64,000 nucleotides of DNA from the NCBI GenBank assembly GCA_963693085.1, contig OY856409.1, positions 239,498,558 through 239,562,557 of the forward strand, given 5' to 3'. A program made the position numbers and the translations under genes. Positions 1 through 10,017 of the stretch are shown one piece after another (position 1 is the stretch's first letter; every line of letters starts with the position of its first letter). Source of the DNA: Alisma plantago-aquatica. Taxonomy: Eukaryota > Streptophyta > Magnoliopsida > Alismatales > Alismataceae. The notes beneath the pieces were generated by a model. That model had not been told where the DNA came from and made no database searches. It saw only the letters and a list, made by a program, of their open reading frames with translations.

Positions 1-250
1 AGGTCTTACTAGACCCATGTCCCTCATTGGGAACTGGTGCCCTAGGTCCTGGTGCTGACATTCGGTCTGCCATATGCGTTATTGTGGTCATGAACTACCT
101 GGAAAGAGCATGAAAGGCTGGGTTTTCTAGAATGGCTTCATCAAGATGGGGATTCTTAGTCACTGATTCCTCTCTTGCCTGATCCCTTGCACCTCCTATT
201 GGTGCAACAATACTTCTCTCAACAGCATGTTCTTCATTTGCTCCAGCCAT
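1..250 (-). pseudogene. gag: gag N-terminus of element A (partial, broken)
   Basis: An ATG at 250 on the minus strand opens a frame encoding the start of a capsid polyprotein. It is collinear with the gag of element B at 7550: both begin near a NEEHA/NHEEHA stretch and share an ILENP.F motif followed by a Met-rich stretch and a P.APVP/PRAFVP stretch. An in-frame TAG at 95-97 (codon 52) breaks it, after which similarity resumes in the same frame. The window edge truncates it. Identity as gag rests on position just after the PBS and similarity to B. The main capsid domain and zinc knuckle are outside the window. Confidence 0.75.
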
Positions 251-366
251 CTTTCAACTTTACTTCTTCTCCTATATGAGCATAATTCACTATAAGATAA
301 ACCGAAGGACACTAAAATAGACTCAACAACCTTAATCATATGTCTCTATAGACTCAGTGAACCTTA

Positions 367-380
367 GGATCTGATACCAA
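367..380 (-). other. Primer-binding site of element A
   Basis: The minus strand reads TTGGTATCAGATCC four bases inside the LTR end. This matches the usual plant PBS TGGTATCAGAGC, complementary to the 3' end of initiator tRNA-Met, with one clear mismatch near the end. It marks where reverse transcription of A would have started and fixes the LTR boundary. Confidence 0.8.
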
Positions 381-777
381 AACTTGTGACGACCGCTATC
401 AAATTGACAGCCAAATCACACAGTAATTACACAGAATAACCATTAGCAGTGGATTAATGAAGATCCCTAAAAATTAAAACCATTTTACAAAGAGATCCAT
501 TGCCAGGAAACTCTTAAGGGAAGAGCCAAAGCAATATATACATCATGGTTCACATTATACATACATTGTACCATCTCATCTCGAGGATATCATATACCAG
601 TTGCTTTGTCCAAACATATACATAAGCAACATAAAACCTCAAGGCATATAAGCCAAAATCTCAGATCTCTTATAAAACCATTACGTACTAACTCCCAAGG
701 ACCTGAGAGTACAAAGACGACACATAGGACTTATATCTATAAGACACGATAGAAAACAAACTAAACCTGAGTTATTA

Positions 778-843
778 CTACTGTCCCTGTTGTTGTTGTC
801 CTCCCTCTACAATACAGTCTCTACCTCCTCGTCCACGTCCACC
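778..843 (-). other. Short RGG/Gln-rich frame inside the A LTR
   Basis: After TTTTTAG the minus strand encodes 21 codons, GGRGRGGRDCIVEGG then QQQQGQ, followed by a TAG stop at 778-780. The same arrangement (TTTTTAG, GGRARRGGDRG..., Gln/Glu-rich end, TAG) occurs in the B LTR at 6938-7000. The coding-like conservation in two diverged LTRs is visible directly. Whether it is translated or spliced is unknown. It recalls the Arg/Gly-rich N-termini of some plant chromovirus gag proteins (family knowledge). Confidence 0.5.
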
Positions 844-2519
844 TAAAAATGTTGGGACCAATGGGGTGAGATAAAAGTCCCAGTGAGATATATAACTCTC
901 CGCCAACAACATTATTACCATAAGTAAACATTATAAAACTGAGCAGAGGATCTTTTATATTAATAATCAAGATTAATCATTATTTATAAGCAGAACATGG
1001 AAATATCATCTTTTAAAGCAATGCAGCTATCTATGATGGAGAAATAAATCATCTATTCACTTTATAAGGAATACTAAGAACACGTATAACATCTATCCAT
1101 TTAAGATGTATAAAAGTAGTGTAACATCAACCAATATTTCCATATTCAATCCTTAATCAAATACGCTACACGGTTGATTACATATTTACAATCACTTATG
1201 CCCTGAGGAGATGAGGTATACCACTCATGCTCCAACCGACCATGTCTACATAAAGCATCAGTACCATACAATGTCAAAGGAAGAGCCGGCTTCCAAGACC
1301 TCACCTGTCTCGGTCAGTACGAGACTACTAGAAGTGACATCATATGTCAAACTACAATGAGCTTGCTAGGGTATAGTGGCATCTTCACTATAGAGTTACA
1401 GCCACATCATGCACACTCTTTAGGTAGATCACACAACAATCCCCAATATATTAATATTGAGTCATGGCATATAGCCATACTCTTATGATGATGAGGGAGA
1501 TCACACAACAATCCCTATTTGGAAGTAAGGATATTTTTACCCATTACCCCCACATATTCAAAAATATGCTCTCTGAGTTAAACTCGTTTCACCATTCAGC
1601 AAATTCTGACACTGAATGGATCTATGGCCAAGGAAACTACATGATAAGGTTCCACTTGATTAATTAGGTGCATTAAAGTATATTTTAGCAACCAAGTTAC
1701 AAGCATGAATTATAACAGATGCTACAAAGAAAGGTATAATACATTTATCAAGTACTTTCATAATCTTTGGAACACATTGAATACATAACACTCGGGATCT
1801 CAGTCCCTTATCACAATACTGAGGATTCTCATCCCTTAACATTATCATCATCATGATTGCTAGATCTGGGTATTCAAACCCTTAGTTTATCACTGAACAT
1901 TGTCACCTCTTATCAAGTAACTATTACCTCTAGGTCCTCACACCCAGGTATACATTATACTTGTTGCACAAGTATTTCACATGGCTCACAAGGCCCATTT
2001 AATCTGTATCATATGAGACATCATAGCTCATAACTGGATATGCTCATCATCTCAAGATACCTGCTTGGTTAGTATTTCATGATAAAAAATAATATCAAGT
2101 ACATATCATGCAATACAAGAGAAATACAATCTTCCCATTATTAGGGTTAGGATTTCCCTTTCTAGCCGATTAGGGTTTCAAGTTCATATTATCAAGAATC
2201 AAAACCTTAATTCATAGCTCCACACATATTAGGAGCATACATTGATATCATAAGTATTCAATCATACTTTTTTATTATCATCATTTATCATTAAATGATT
2301 ATCACACAAAGTATGAGTTTCTCTCTCATCCTCACTAGGATATTGATTACATCATACTTTATTAAGTTGGTTCAACCCTTTTCTCAAGGTACATTGGCCT
2401 ACACTTATCAAAATGCATTAAACTCTTTATATCTTAATGTATCATTTAACGTAACACACTTCAAGTGTTACTCAATCAAGTATATCGGATTTCAGGTGCT
2501 TACCTCCATATTGGTTTTG

Positions 2520-3145
2520 AGGTGCTTCCACCATATCGGGCTAGAGGTGTATGATTACTACCATATCATCCAAGAGGTGTGTGCTTACCACCATATCGTC
2601 CAAGAGGTGTGTCATTACCACCATATCATCCAAGAGGTTTGTGCTTATCACCATATCATCCAATAGGTGTGTGCTTATCACCATATCGTCCAACAAGTGT
2701 GTGCTTCTGACCATATCATCCAAGAGGTGTGTGCTTATCACCAAATTTTCCAAGAGGTGTGTGCTTACCTCCATATCATCCAAGAGGTGTGTACTTACCA
2801 CCAAATTGTTCAAGAGGTGTGTTCTTACCTCCATATCGTCCAAGAGGTGTGTGCTTACCACCATATCGTCCAAGAGGAGTGTGCTTACCACCAAATCATC
2901 CAAGAGGTGTGTGCTTATCACCATATCATCCAAGAAGTGTGTGCTTATCACCGTATCATCCAAGAGGTGTGTGCTTATCACCATATCATCCAAGAGGTGT
3001 GTGCTTATCACCATATCGTGTAAGAAGTGTGTGCTTATCACCATATCATCCAAGAGGTGTGTACTTACCACCATATCATCCAAGAGGTGTGTTCTTATCA
3101 CCATATCATCCAAGAGGTGTGTACTTACCACCATATCGTATGTGT
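2520..3145. repeat. 30-bp tandem repeat array (about 20 copies) in the A LTR
   Basis: The unit is close to CCAAGAGGTGTGTGCTTACC followed by ACCATATCAT, repeated about 20 times with scattered substitutions. All long frames here on both strands are read-through of the 10-codon unit and are not genes. The array sits in the U3 side of the A LTR. Confidence 0.95.
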
Positions 3146-3904
3146 GTCACTTATATCAGTTTACTCAAGTGTAGGGTTTTGTATATTAGGTTAGACCCTT
3201 ATGCTCATACCTTTTCAAACCTTCAAAGTATCAACCTACCATGTGTTGAGTGACAGCCTAGACAACTGCTTAGTCCTTTTTCAACCAACCCAAATGTACA
3301 AAATGATAGGTGTAAGGACCATGACCTTCATTTTGGGCTTACCCTATTTTCTTTGCCTAAACCTTGTGTTTAGATGTTTGCTAATCACCTGAGTTTTGGT
3401 TAGGGCTTGTTTGTGCTTTGTTGAGAGGTTGAGGTGCAACTTGCAAATTACCCAAGTTTTAGGGTTGGTGTGCAAGTTTGTCACCTTGAGAGATGTCTTC
3501 CTCTCTCCTTGCATCCTCTAGAGTTGAGAGGATGGGATGGGCGCCTTTCTTGAGTTGCTTTGGGCCTCATTTGAACTTGTTGAAGCTTAAGCTTGTTGTT
3601 GGGCTTTCTTGGGCCTTATTTGAGCTTGGTTCCGCCTCCTTGCTAGATGTATCAGGCAAGGGTGTATCGGGAAAGGGTGTATCGAGCAAGTAGTGTATCG
3701 GCCTAGAGGAGTTCTCGGGTTAGGGAAATATCGCCCAAAGGGGTGATATCGGCCTAGGTGGTCCTTGTGACCTAGCTTCATTTGTGTCACCCTTGGTGAC
3801 ACTTATTTCTATTTGCTAACAAGGTGGCATAGCTTGGACAAGTGGTGGTTTGGGCGAGCACATGTGGAACATCCCTCTAGTGGACACCCACTTGACCCCT
3901 GGTG

Positions 3905-3910
3905 TATATA
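3905..3910 (+). promoter_or_regulatory. Candidate TATA box, B 5' LTR
   Basis: TATATA followed by CCCCCTCCTTTGC is conserved in the 3' LTR at 18431-18438. It sits about 600 bp into the LTR, a plausible U3/R transition that would leave about 3.5 kb of R-U5 leader. No experimental start site is available. Confidence 0.45.
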
Positions 3911-4319
3911 CCCCCTCCTTTGCTAGTTTGTAACCCCGTTAGTCTCCTTAGTTGCTTCCCTTCTCTCTTAGTGGCTGATATCCTTTGGTGGAGATTGGAG
4001 GGTGACATCCTTGGTAGCCATAGCTCTAGTCTTCATCTTCCTCTAGTGGTGGCTGAAACCCTAGAGTGTCCTTGCTCCTATTTCTCTTGTGGTGGTGCCT
4101 TGGTGCTTGGAGCGTGGAGCTTGGAGCTTTTGACCTTGAGGAGTGTGCTTGAGGCGGTTTACATAACTCCTAACCCTAACTATACTACTTCCCTACCATG
4201 TTGCTTTGTTAATGCTATCTTGATCGGCCATGTTATCTTGCTAGATATGTTTCTTGCTTTAATGGTCATGTTGTTGCCCTAGATGAACCATGGATCTTGT
4301 TGGCCGAACCTTGGATGTG

Positions 4320-4690
4320 GGTTCCTAGGGCAAAACCCCTCTCTCTTAATTGTTGCGAGGTGAGCCTAGGGTCTCCTAATTCAATAGTTTGTGGTGGCGT
4401 GTTCTTGGGGCAAAACCCCTTTCTCTCTTTGGTCTTGAGAGGTGAGCTTAAGTTATAGTTGTGTGGGCAAACCCCTCTCTCCCTTAGTTTTTGAGAGGTG
4501 AGTCTACACTCTAGTTGCTTGAGCAACACCCCTCTCTCTCACCATGGATTTGAAAGAGTGAGTCTTTGGTTGGGTGTTGACCTAGTTGTTGGTTGGTTGA
4601 TCGATATTGTGATGATCTACCTTGCTGCCTGATTTGTGATAGAGGTTGTGCAAGACCCCTCTCACTTAGTTGTTGAGAGGTGAGCCAACA
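4320..4690 (+). repeat. Imperfect ~65-bp repeats in the B LTR
   Basis: Five blocks share the core GCAA(A)ACCCCTCTCTC...TTGAGAGGTGAG at roughly 4330, 4410, 4467, 4522 and 4643. The 3' LTR lacks most of this array, which suggests loss or rearrangement by recombination between copies. Confidence 0.7.
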
Positions 4691-6194
4691 CTCTTGATCT
4701 TTTAGGGTTTGGTGGTTGTCTTGAGGTTGAAGATGAACAACCCGATAGGTTGTGTAACCCGATATCCCCTTATGCCCGATATCATTTTGTGGAGAGGTGA
4801 AACCCGATATCCCTCTCCTAGAGTTGAACTTGGACGATATGTTAGATGGGTGTCTTGTTGACCCCTTTGATCGTTATGAATCTTTACCCAAGATGTTGCC
4901 TTGCCCGATAGACTTGGATGGTCAAAATGTCTGATGGCCATTATTGGGATAGTAAGGTGATGTGGCGTTGGCTTTGTCCTTTGAGCGATATCGACCTATC
5001 ACATGGATAGCCCATTATGAGTGTTATGCACCTTGTTGTCCCTTACATGATATCGACGTCCCTGCTTGTATGTGTGTGGATGATATCGTTCTACCTTGTA
5101 TTGTCCTCCCATGTTTCGACCTGTTATGAGCAGTGTGCCAGTGTGCTATCGGCCTTAGGGCGTTATCAGGATGTGTTGGTTGGATGTTGCCTGATAGGGC
5201 ATTAGTCTGTTATGAGTGATGACTCGGGAAGGGTGTTAGCTGTTAACCGTTATGTTGTTCTTGGGTGTTGCCCAATTTTGATGTTATAAGAGTGCTGGGC
5301 ATTATCGACCTGACCTTGAGTGTTAACTCGATATGGGTGTCAACCCGAGATACATGTTGATCGATATCCATGGCAGCCCCTTTACGCAGTGTTAACCAAG
5401 ACAGTGATGAATGTTACACCTTTGGTGAGGGTTGATACACCTATAGTGAGGAACGTTATGGGTTGCTATACCTTTGGTGAGGGTTGTCCCTTACCCGATA
5501 TATCTATAGTGAGGTTTGTACTTTGTGTTTGGTTGGTAACCCTAATGCTTGATTGAAAAGTTATATATGATAATGTCATGCATAGATATGCTCATCCAAT
5601 AGCATAATTATATCTCTCTTGATATATGCAATAAGTTTAAGATGTTCCTTGTATGAATACAGTTGTACCTCTATGTTTATGCTAACCATGCATGTACCAT
5701 TTGTATGATGAGGCCATGGTGATGGCATGGCAATGATATGATGTAGAACATCAAGAGTTACAATGAACCCAATGACATATGATGGGTGTGATGTACCCTG
5801 ATGGTGGGATTGAATCCCTGTGATGTTGATCGTTGAGATGGATCTTGATGATTGGAAAGAGGCCAAGTGGTAACATGTAATGTTGGATCCTTGTGATGGA
5901 CCAAGATTATGTTGATGGCATTGAGAATAAGAATGACAATGTAACACATGATAATGAGATCTATGTTGTTTACTTGTGTTATAATTTACATGTTACATAA
6001 CTTGGTTGAATCTTGCAATCCACTTAAAATATGTTAATTAATTACAGATGAATCTTTCATGTAGTTTGCCCTGGCCATAGATCTATCATCGTCAGGAGTT
6101 TGGTGATGGTGAAATAGGTTCTCCTAAGGGTTAACCTAGAACGCATGTTGTTGAATATGTGGGGTGCGCCTATGCCCTAAGTAGTAGTGCATGT

Positions 6195-6340
6195 TTAGAG
6201 CACGGTTTCAGGCCCGTGGCTCAGTGTGATTAGAGCATGGTGAACATGCCCATGACTCAGGATATGTGATAGATCATGGTGAACATGCCCATGAATCAGT
6301 GGTGATGGAGCACGGTGAATATGCCCATGGTTCGGTTTTC
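6195..6340 (+). repeat. ~45-bp imperfect repeats in the B LTR
   Basis: Units resembling AGAGCATGGTGAACATGCCC followed by ATGACTCAG occur about four times here and again in the 3' LTR (20460-20605). The minus-strand His-rich frame over them is a by-product of the repeat. Confidence 0.75.
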
Positions 6341-6937
6341 TAGCACCGATACCTATACCAAGGTAGGCTAGGCAGAGGGCAGCCTGACCCTGTTTGGCTA
6401 AGGCCACTTAAGCATGAGACCGCAGTCCTGCTTGTTGGTTCTTGTCCACTGACCACAAGGGAAAGAGGTTGTGGAACCTGGCTCTCCCATTGACCTTGTA
6501 TGGCAATCGATTGTGACCAAGTGGTGGTCGGTTTGTATCTGAGTGGTACGACTCACTTCCTCAGGGCATAATAAATCATAATCCAGCCGTATAGTATATA
6601 TTCTTAGGGCAAACACAGAACATTGGTTGAGACCTTGTTTGTATAGTTGTACTCATTATATCTTGTAGTTAATTATATGTTACTCAAATAATATGATAAG
6701 TTCTTAGATGACTTGTATTGTCAATCATGTTCTATATATTATCTGTCTATATGCCTCTTAGATATCCTGATAAGATGTTATAGAGTTAATTCCGCTCAGT
6801 ATGTAGCATATATGATATGCTTATATCAGTTACCTGCTTTATCTGTTCTAGCTCTCTCGAGGTTTTATAGTTCGACGGGGAGTTATGTTTCTTGTTGGGA
6901 TTGTGTTTCTCATCCCGTTAGTTTAAAACCATTTTTA

Positions 6938-7000
6938 GGTGGACGTGCTAGACGTGGTGGTGATCGTGGTGTTGTAGCTGAGCAGCAAGAAGAACAGTAG
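6938..7000 (+). other. Short RGG/Gln-rich frame inside the B LTR
   Basis: Following TTTTTAG, 20 codons encode GGRARRGGDRGVVAEQQEEQ and then TAG. The 3' LTR copy at 21203-21265 keeps the frame, and the A LTR has a homologous frame at 778-843. It lies about 420 bp upstream of the PBS, within the putative transcribed leader. Function unknown. Confidence 0.5.
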
Positions 7001-7422
7001 AAGGCAAGAGTTGGATATGTTGCTTTTGTGGTTGTTTTGTAGTAGAGTCCTAGAGTCATCATCCTTGTACTCTCAGGTCCTTGGAGGTGTTTTGACGAGG
7101 TTTCATGATGTATAGTTGATATGGCTTTCTTATCATGTTGTTGACCTGGCTAGATCTGTTATGTACATAAACAGGTGGTGAACTCTTGTATTTATGGGAC
7201 ATCTAGATCCTATGAGTTGTGGACATGTATCAAGTTTATGTATATTTATATAACATGTTTCCTTGTAGGATGTGGATCTGGTTGTAATAGTTCCTTTCTT
7301 ATCTGCTTTCCACAATCAGTTTTAATTAACCCGTGTTTTTGGTAATATAATGTTTATGACGGTTCTGCATGTTTTCGCGTGGGGTTTCATTATCTTTGTG
7401 ATGGTGGGATGTCACAAGTAGG

Positions 7423-7435
7423 TTGGTATTAGAGC
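7423..7435 (+). other. Primer-binding site of element B
   Basis: TTGGTATTAGAGC lies 6 bases after the LTR end CA at 7416. It matches the plant initiator tRNA-Met PBS (TGGTATCAGAGC) with one C-to-T change. Confidence 0.85.
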
Positions 7436-7549
7436 TCTAGGTTCGCTGAGTCTATAGGGATCTAGTACTAGGTTTGTGTCTGTTCTTGTGATTTTCTCCA
7501 GATTTTCTCATAATGACCTTCTTCCCCCAGCAGAAGATAAAGCTAGAAG

Positions 7550-8653
7550 ATGTCTAGAAATCACGAAGAGCATGCTGCCAAGAGTAGTGTTGCTGCATCA
7601 TTTGATGGAGTGAGTGTGCAGGCACATGAAGATTGGGTGCCTGAGGTCCCCAAAATTGACCCACCCATTCTTGAGAATCCTGTCTTCCAGCATATCATGG
7701 AACAGGTAATGGCAACGATGAATCTCATGGTGGAGAGATTACCTGTGCCTCCGCCAAGAGCATTTGTTCCCCATGAAGAATCATTGGGTATTGGGAAGAC
7801 CTTCGAGCGGCTTCGCCGAGTCGGATCTTTGGATTATGCTTGAACGGCTGATCCAGTAGATGTAGATATGTGGCTGACAGGTCTTGTGAAGTTCTTCTGG
7901 ATCCTCGACATCCCCGAAGCAGACAAAGTAAAGCACATTGTCTACCTTCTGAAGGGTAGTGCTGGCCACTGGTGGGCCATCGAAGAAGAGAAGTGACCCA
8001 GTGAGGTGATCTGTTGGGACGTCTTCCGACGGGGGTTCATGAGTCGATACTTCCCGAAGACGTATCTAGATGAGAAGATCAGTCAGTTTGAGCATCTGTG
8101 CCAAGGATCTATGAAAATCACCGAGTACGAGGCTAAGTTTATGGAGTTGTTGAGGTTTTGTCCTCACATGGCAGTGACAGATGATGAGAGGATCAGATGT
8201 TTCGAGAAGGGTCTGAGTGATGAGATATCGACAACAACTGCTACATTAGAGAATAGAGAGCGCTTTGCTATGTTTTTTGATTCGGTTTGGAGGATCGAGC
8301 AATCGGCTCGGGAGAAGAAAGAGGCGATGTCCAAGAAAAAGTCTGGTTAGTTTCAGAGGCAAAGGTATGGTGGATCCAAGAAACTGAGGTTTTCTGCACC
8401 GTCTGTCGTGCAAGGTTCTAGTGCACCGTCACAGTGGTCCCCGAGTAAGGGAAAAGGGCATGGTTTTTCACCATCAAAGGCATACAACACAACCTCAGTG
8501 GTAGTGACAGGGTCGTCTAGGCCACAGCCGGGAGACCCTTTGTGCTTTCTCTATGGACAGGTCGGGCATATCAAGTGGAATTGTCCGAGGAGAGAGGTTC
8601 AAGTATCACAACCACTAAGGCAGAGTCAGAAGGTTAGTAGCACCAGAGGATGA
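7550..8653 (+). pseudogene. gag: gag of element B (capsid plus zinc knuckle), broken
   Basis: ATG at 7550 opens a single frame for about 368 codons, interrupted by stops at 7841 (TGA), 7994 (TGA), 8348 (TAG) and 8651 (TGA) but never shifted. The middle has the Ty3/gypsy capsid pattern: WL...F..., GSAGHWW, a W..F...F...Y block and EYEAKFMELLRF. A degenerate CCHC knuckle near 8546-8595 reads CFLYGQVGHIKWNCP, with the second Cys replaced by Tyr. Gag would form the retrotransposon particle. The stops sit where C-to-T change of CGA/CAG codons would create them. Confidence 0.85.
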
Positions 8654-8773
8654 GGACACAGTCAAGTGTCACAAGCTGGATTGTCTACTCAAGGAAGCAG
8701 AGGGTGTGGACGACATCAGGCAATGGCTAGATTCTATGCTATGAGTCAGTCGAAGGCGATAGTCAACCCGTGA

Positions 8774-9214
8774 GTGGTGGCATGTCAGATGGAGTTCTTT
8801 CATTCTGATTTGTCTTCTTCTTGCTTTGTATCTGTTATGGTTGATCAGGGTTCTACGCACTCTTTTATTGCTCGTAGTATGCTTGATAGTTGTCTTTTAC
8901 CTGTTAGTTGTAAGAAAGATAGCTTGTTGTTAGAAACCCCTCTTGATGGTTGCTCGATGCTTTGAGAGGTGTGTCCATCTTGTGTTCTATCCTTTTCGGG
9001 ACACAACGCATAAGTGGATCTCATACCACTTGATATGCATGGATTCGATATAATCCTTGGGATGGATACCTTAAAGAGGTATAAGTTTGTGCTGGACTAT
9101 GGTTCCAAACAAGCGAAGTTCACTAATGATGGTGAGAAGTGGATCTTCCAAGGAGATAGGAAGATTCTTCTGACATGTTTCGTATTAGCTATGGTGGTAG
9201 AGAAGTTGTTGTAG
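8774..9214 (+). pseudogene. Aspartic protease of element B, broken
   Basis: The frame continues from gag without a shift. It shows the retropepsin-like motif VDQGSTHSFIA, in which the residue after the catalytic Asp is Gln instead of the usual Ser or Thr. A stop (TGA, 8963-8965) and another near 9010 follow. The second half has the usual plant Ty3/gypsy block DLIPLDMHGFDIILGMD.L. The enzyme would cleave the gag-pol polyprotein. Assignment rests on motif and position. Confidence 0.8.
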
Positions 9215-9496
9215 CAGGGTTGTAGAGCGTTCTTGGCTCATGTTTTGGATTCTGAGGCAAAAGGTTTGAGTCTTCAGGACGTGACAGTTATAAGAGAGTT
9301 TGAGGATGTATTTCCTGATGAGTTTCCCGATGTTCCCCCACCTTGAGAGATTGATTTGAGATCAATATAGTTCTAGAGACATAGCCAGTTGATCAGACAC
9401 CATATAGGATGGCTCCATCTGAGATGGTAGAGCTGAAGAAGTAGTTACAGGAGTTGTTGGATAAAGGTTTCATCAGACTGGGCACATCGCCGTGGG
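9215..9496 (+). pseudogene. pol: Reverse transcriptase of element B, N-terminal part
   Basis: The REFEDVFPDEFPDVPP segment typical of the RT N-terminus appears in the gag frame. A frameshift near 9355 moves it to a second frame with YRMAPSEMVELKK and LDKGFIRLGTSPW. Stops include TGA about 9346 and TAG about 9441. Element C cuts the frame at base 9496, inside a Gly codon of the SPWGAP motif; the frame resumes at 15379. Confidence 0.85.
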
Positions 9497-9890
9497 TGAT
9501 AACACCAAATTTTGTGATGTTTTGGGCTGTTTTTCTGTTATCAAAACTGCCCTTTTCTACTATTTTCCTCTATTTTGTAAGCACTTTCGCAATAATTGGC
9601 CGGGCAATGCTCTTAATCCTATTTTCCATCTTTTGCATAATTTCTCCTCGTTTTGGGGCAATAAGGCCGTCCCGGCCCACAAATAAGTCCAAGTCTATTT
9701 CGGCCTTCCTGACGCCCGATACAACCTCTGCCCGATAGGGTGGAGCAATATAATGACAAACGACAAAGGGATGCCGCCAAAGAAGAAGCTGACGGACGAC
9801 ACCCCTTCTACCCGACAGGGAGCCAAGCTCGCCACGACAGCCCAGGCTTGTCGGGCGACACGGCCACCCACCGACCGGCGTGCCGCCCGT

Positions 9891-9972
9891 CACGTGACCG
9901 ATAGCCGATACCCCTGTGCCGAGCGATACCAGTATCAGCTGTCCACCAACCCGCGAATGAGGAGGACACGTG
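9891..9972 (+). promoter_or_regulatory. Two G-box/ABRE elements, C 5' LTR
   Basis: CACGTG occurs at 9891-9896 (GTCACGTGACC) and 9967-9972 (GACACGTGGC). They lie about 115 and 40 bp upstream of the TATA box, and both recur in the 3' LTR (13974-13979 and 14050-14055). ACACGTGGC matches the ABA-response/G-box core bound by plant bZIP factors (family knowledge). Activity is untested. Confidence 0.65.
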
Positions 9973-10007
9973 GCGCTTCGAGCACCATAACTTCCCCCAA
10001 CCTCTGC

Positions 10008-10017
10008 CTATAAATAG
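10008..10017 (+). promoter_or_regulatory. TATA box, C 5' LTR
   Basis: CTATAAATAG is a near-ideal plant TATA box, identical in the 3' LTR at 14091-14100. Transcription would start roughly 30 bp downstream, making U3 about 540 bp. Confidence 0.8.

Larger units (their letters stand above)
385..3310 (-). repeat. 5' LTR of element A, main part
   Basis: This is the U3-R-U5 repeat of A without its first 24 bases, which lie beyond element B at 21686-21709. It contains a 30-bp tandem array near its U3 side (2520-3145) and a short Arg/Gly- then Gln-rich reading frame near its U5 side (778-843). A segment reading TTGTACTCTCAGGTCCTTGG on the minus strand (about 698-718) is also found in the U5 part of element B (about 7064-7083). 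The two families are therefore related in U5 although their U3 parts differ. Confidence 0.8.
3311..7416 (+). repeat. 5' LTR of element B (4106 bp)
   Basis: It begins TGTAAGGACCATGACC and ends GATGGTGGGATGTCACA, just before the PBS. It is about 540 bp longer than the 3' LTR. The 3' copy lacks the equivalent of 3466-3744, with GGGT at both breakpoints, and has a rearranged segment replacing about 4277-4571. Internal features are a TATA-like box (3905-3910), imperfect ~65-bp pyrimidine-rich repeats (4320-4690), several CCCGATATC motifs (4741-4820) and ~45-bp repeats (6195-6340). Frames seen inside it on either strand are not collinear with known proteins. Confidence 0.9.

Noticed and set aside
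2520..3145. CRISPR-like array of ~30-bp repeats
   Set aside because: Units are head-to-tail without unique spacers and lie inside an LTR of a plant retrotransposon. It is a minisatellite.
2541..3253. Several 120-207-codon frames on both strands
   Set aside because: All are translations of the 30-bp repeat. Stops are absent only because the period is a multiple of three.
5576..5949. Minus-strand frame of 123 codons in the B LTR, also at 19841-20212 in the other LTR
   Set aside because: It is kept in both LTR copies only because these are recent duplicates of each other. No domain, and the orientation opposes the element.
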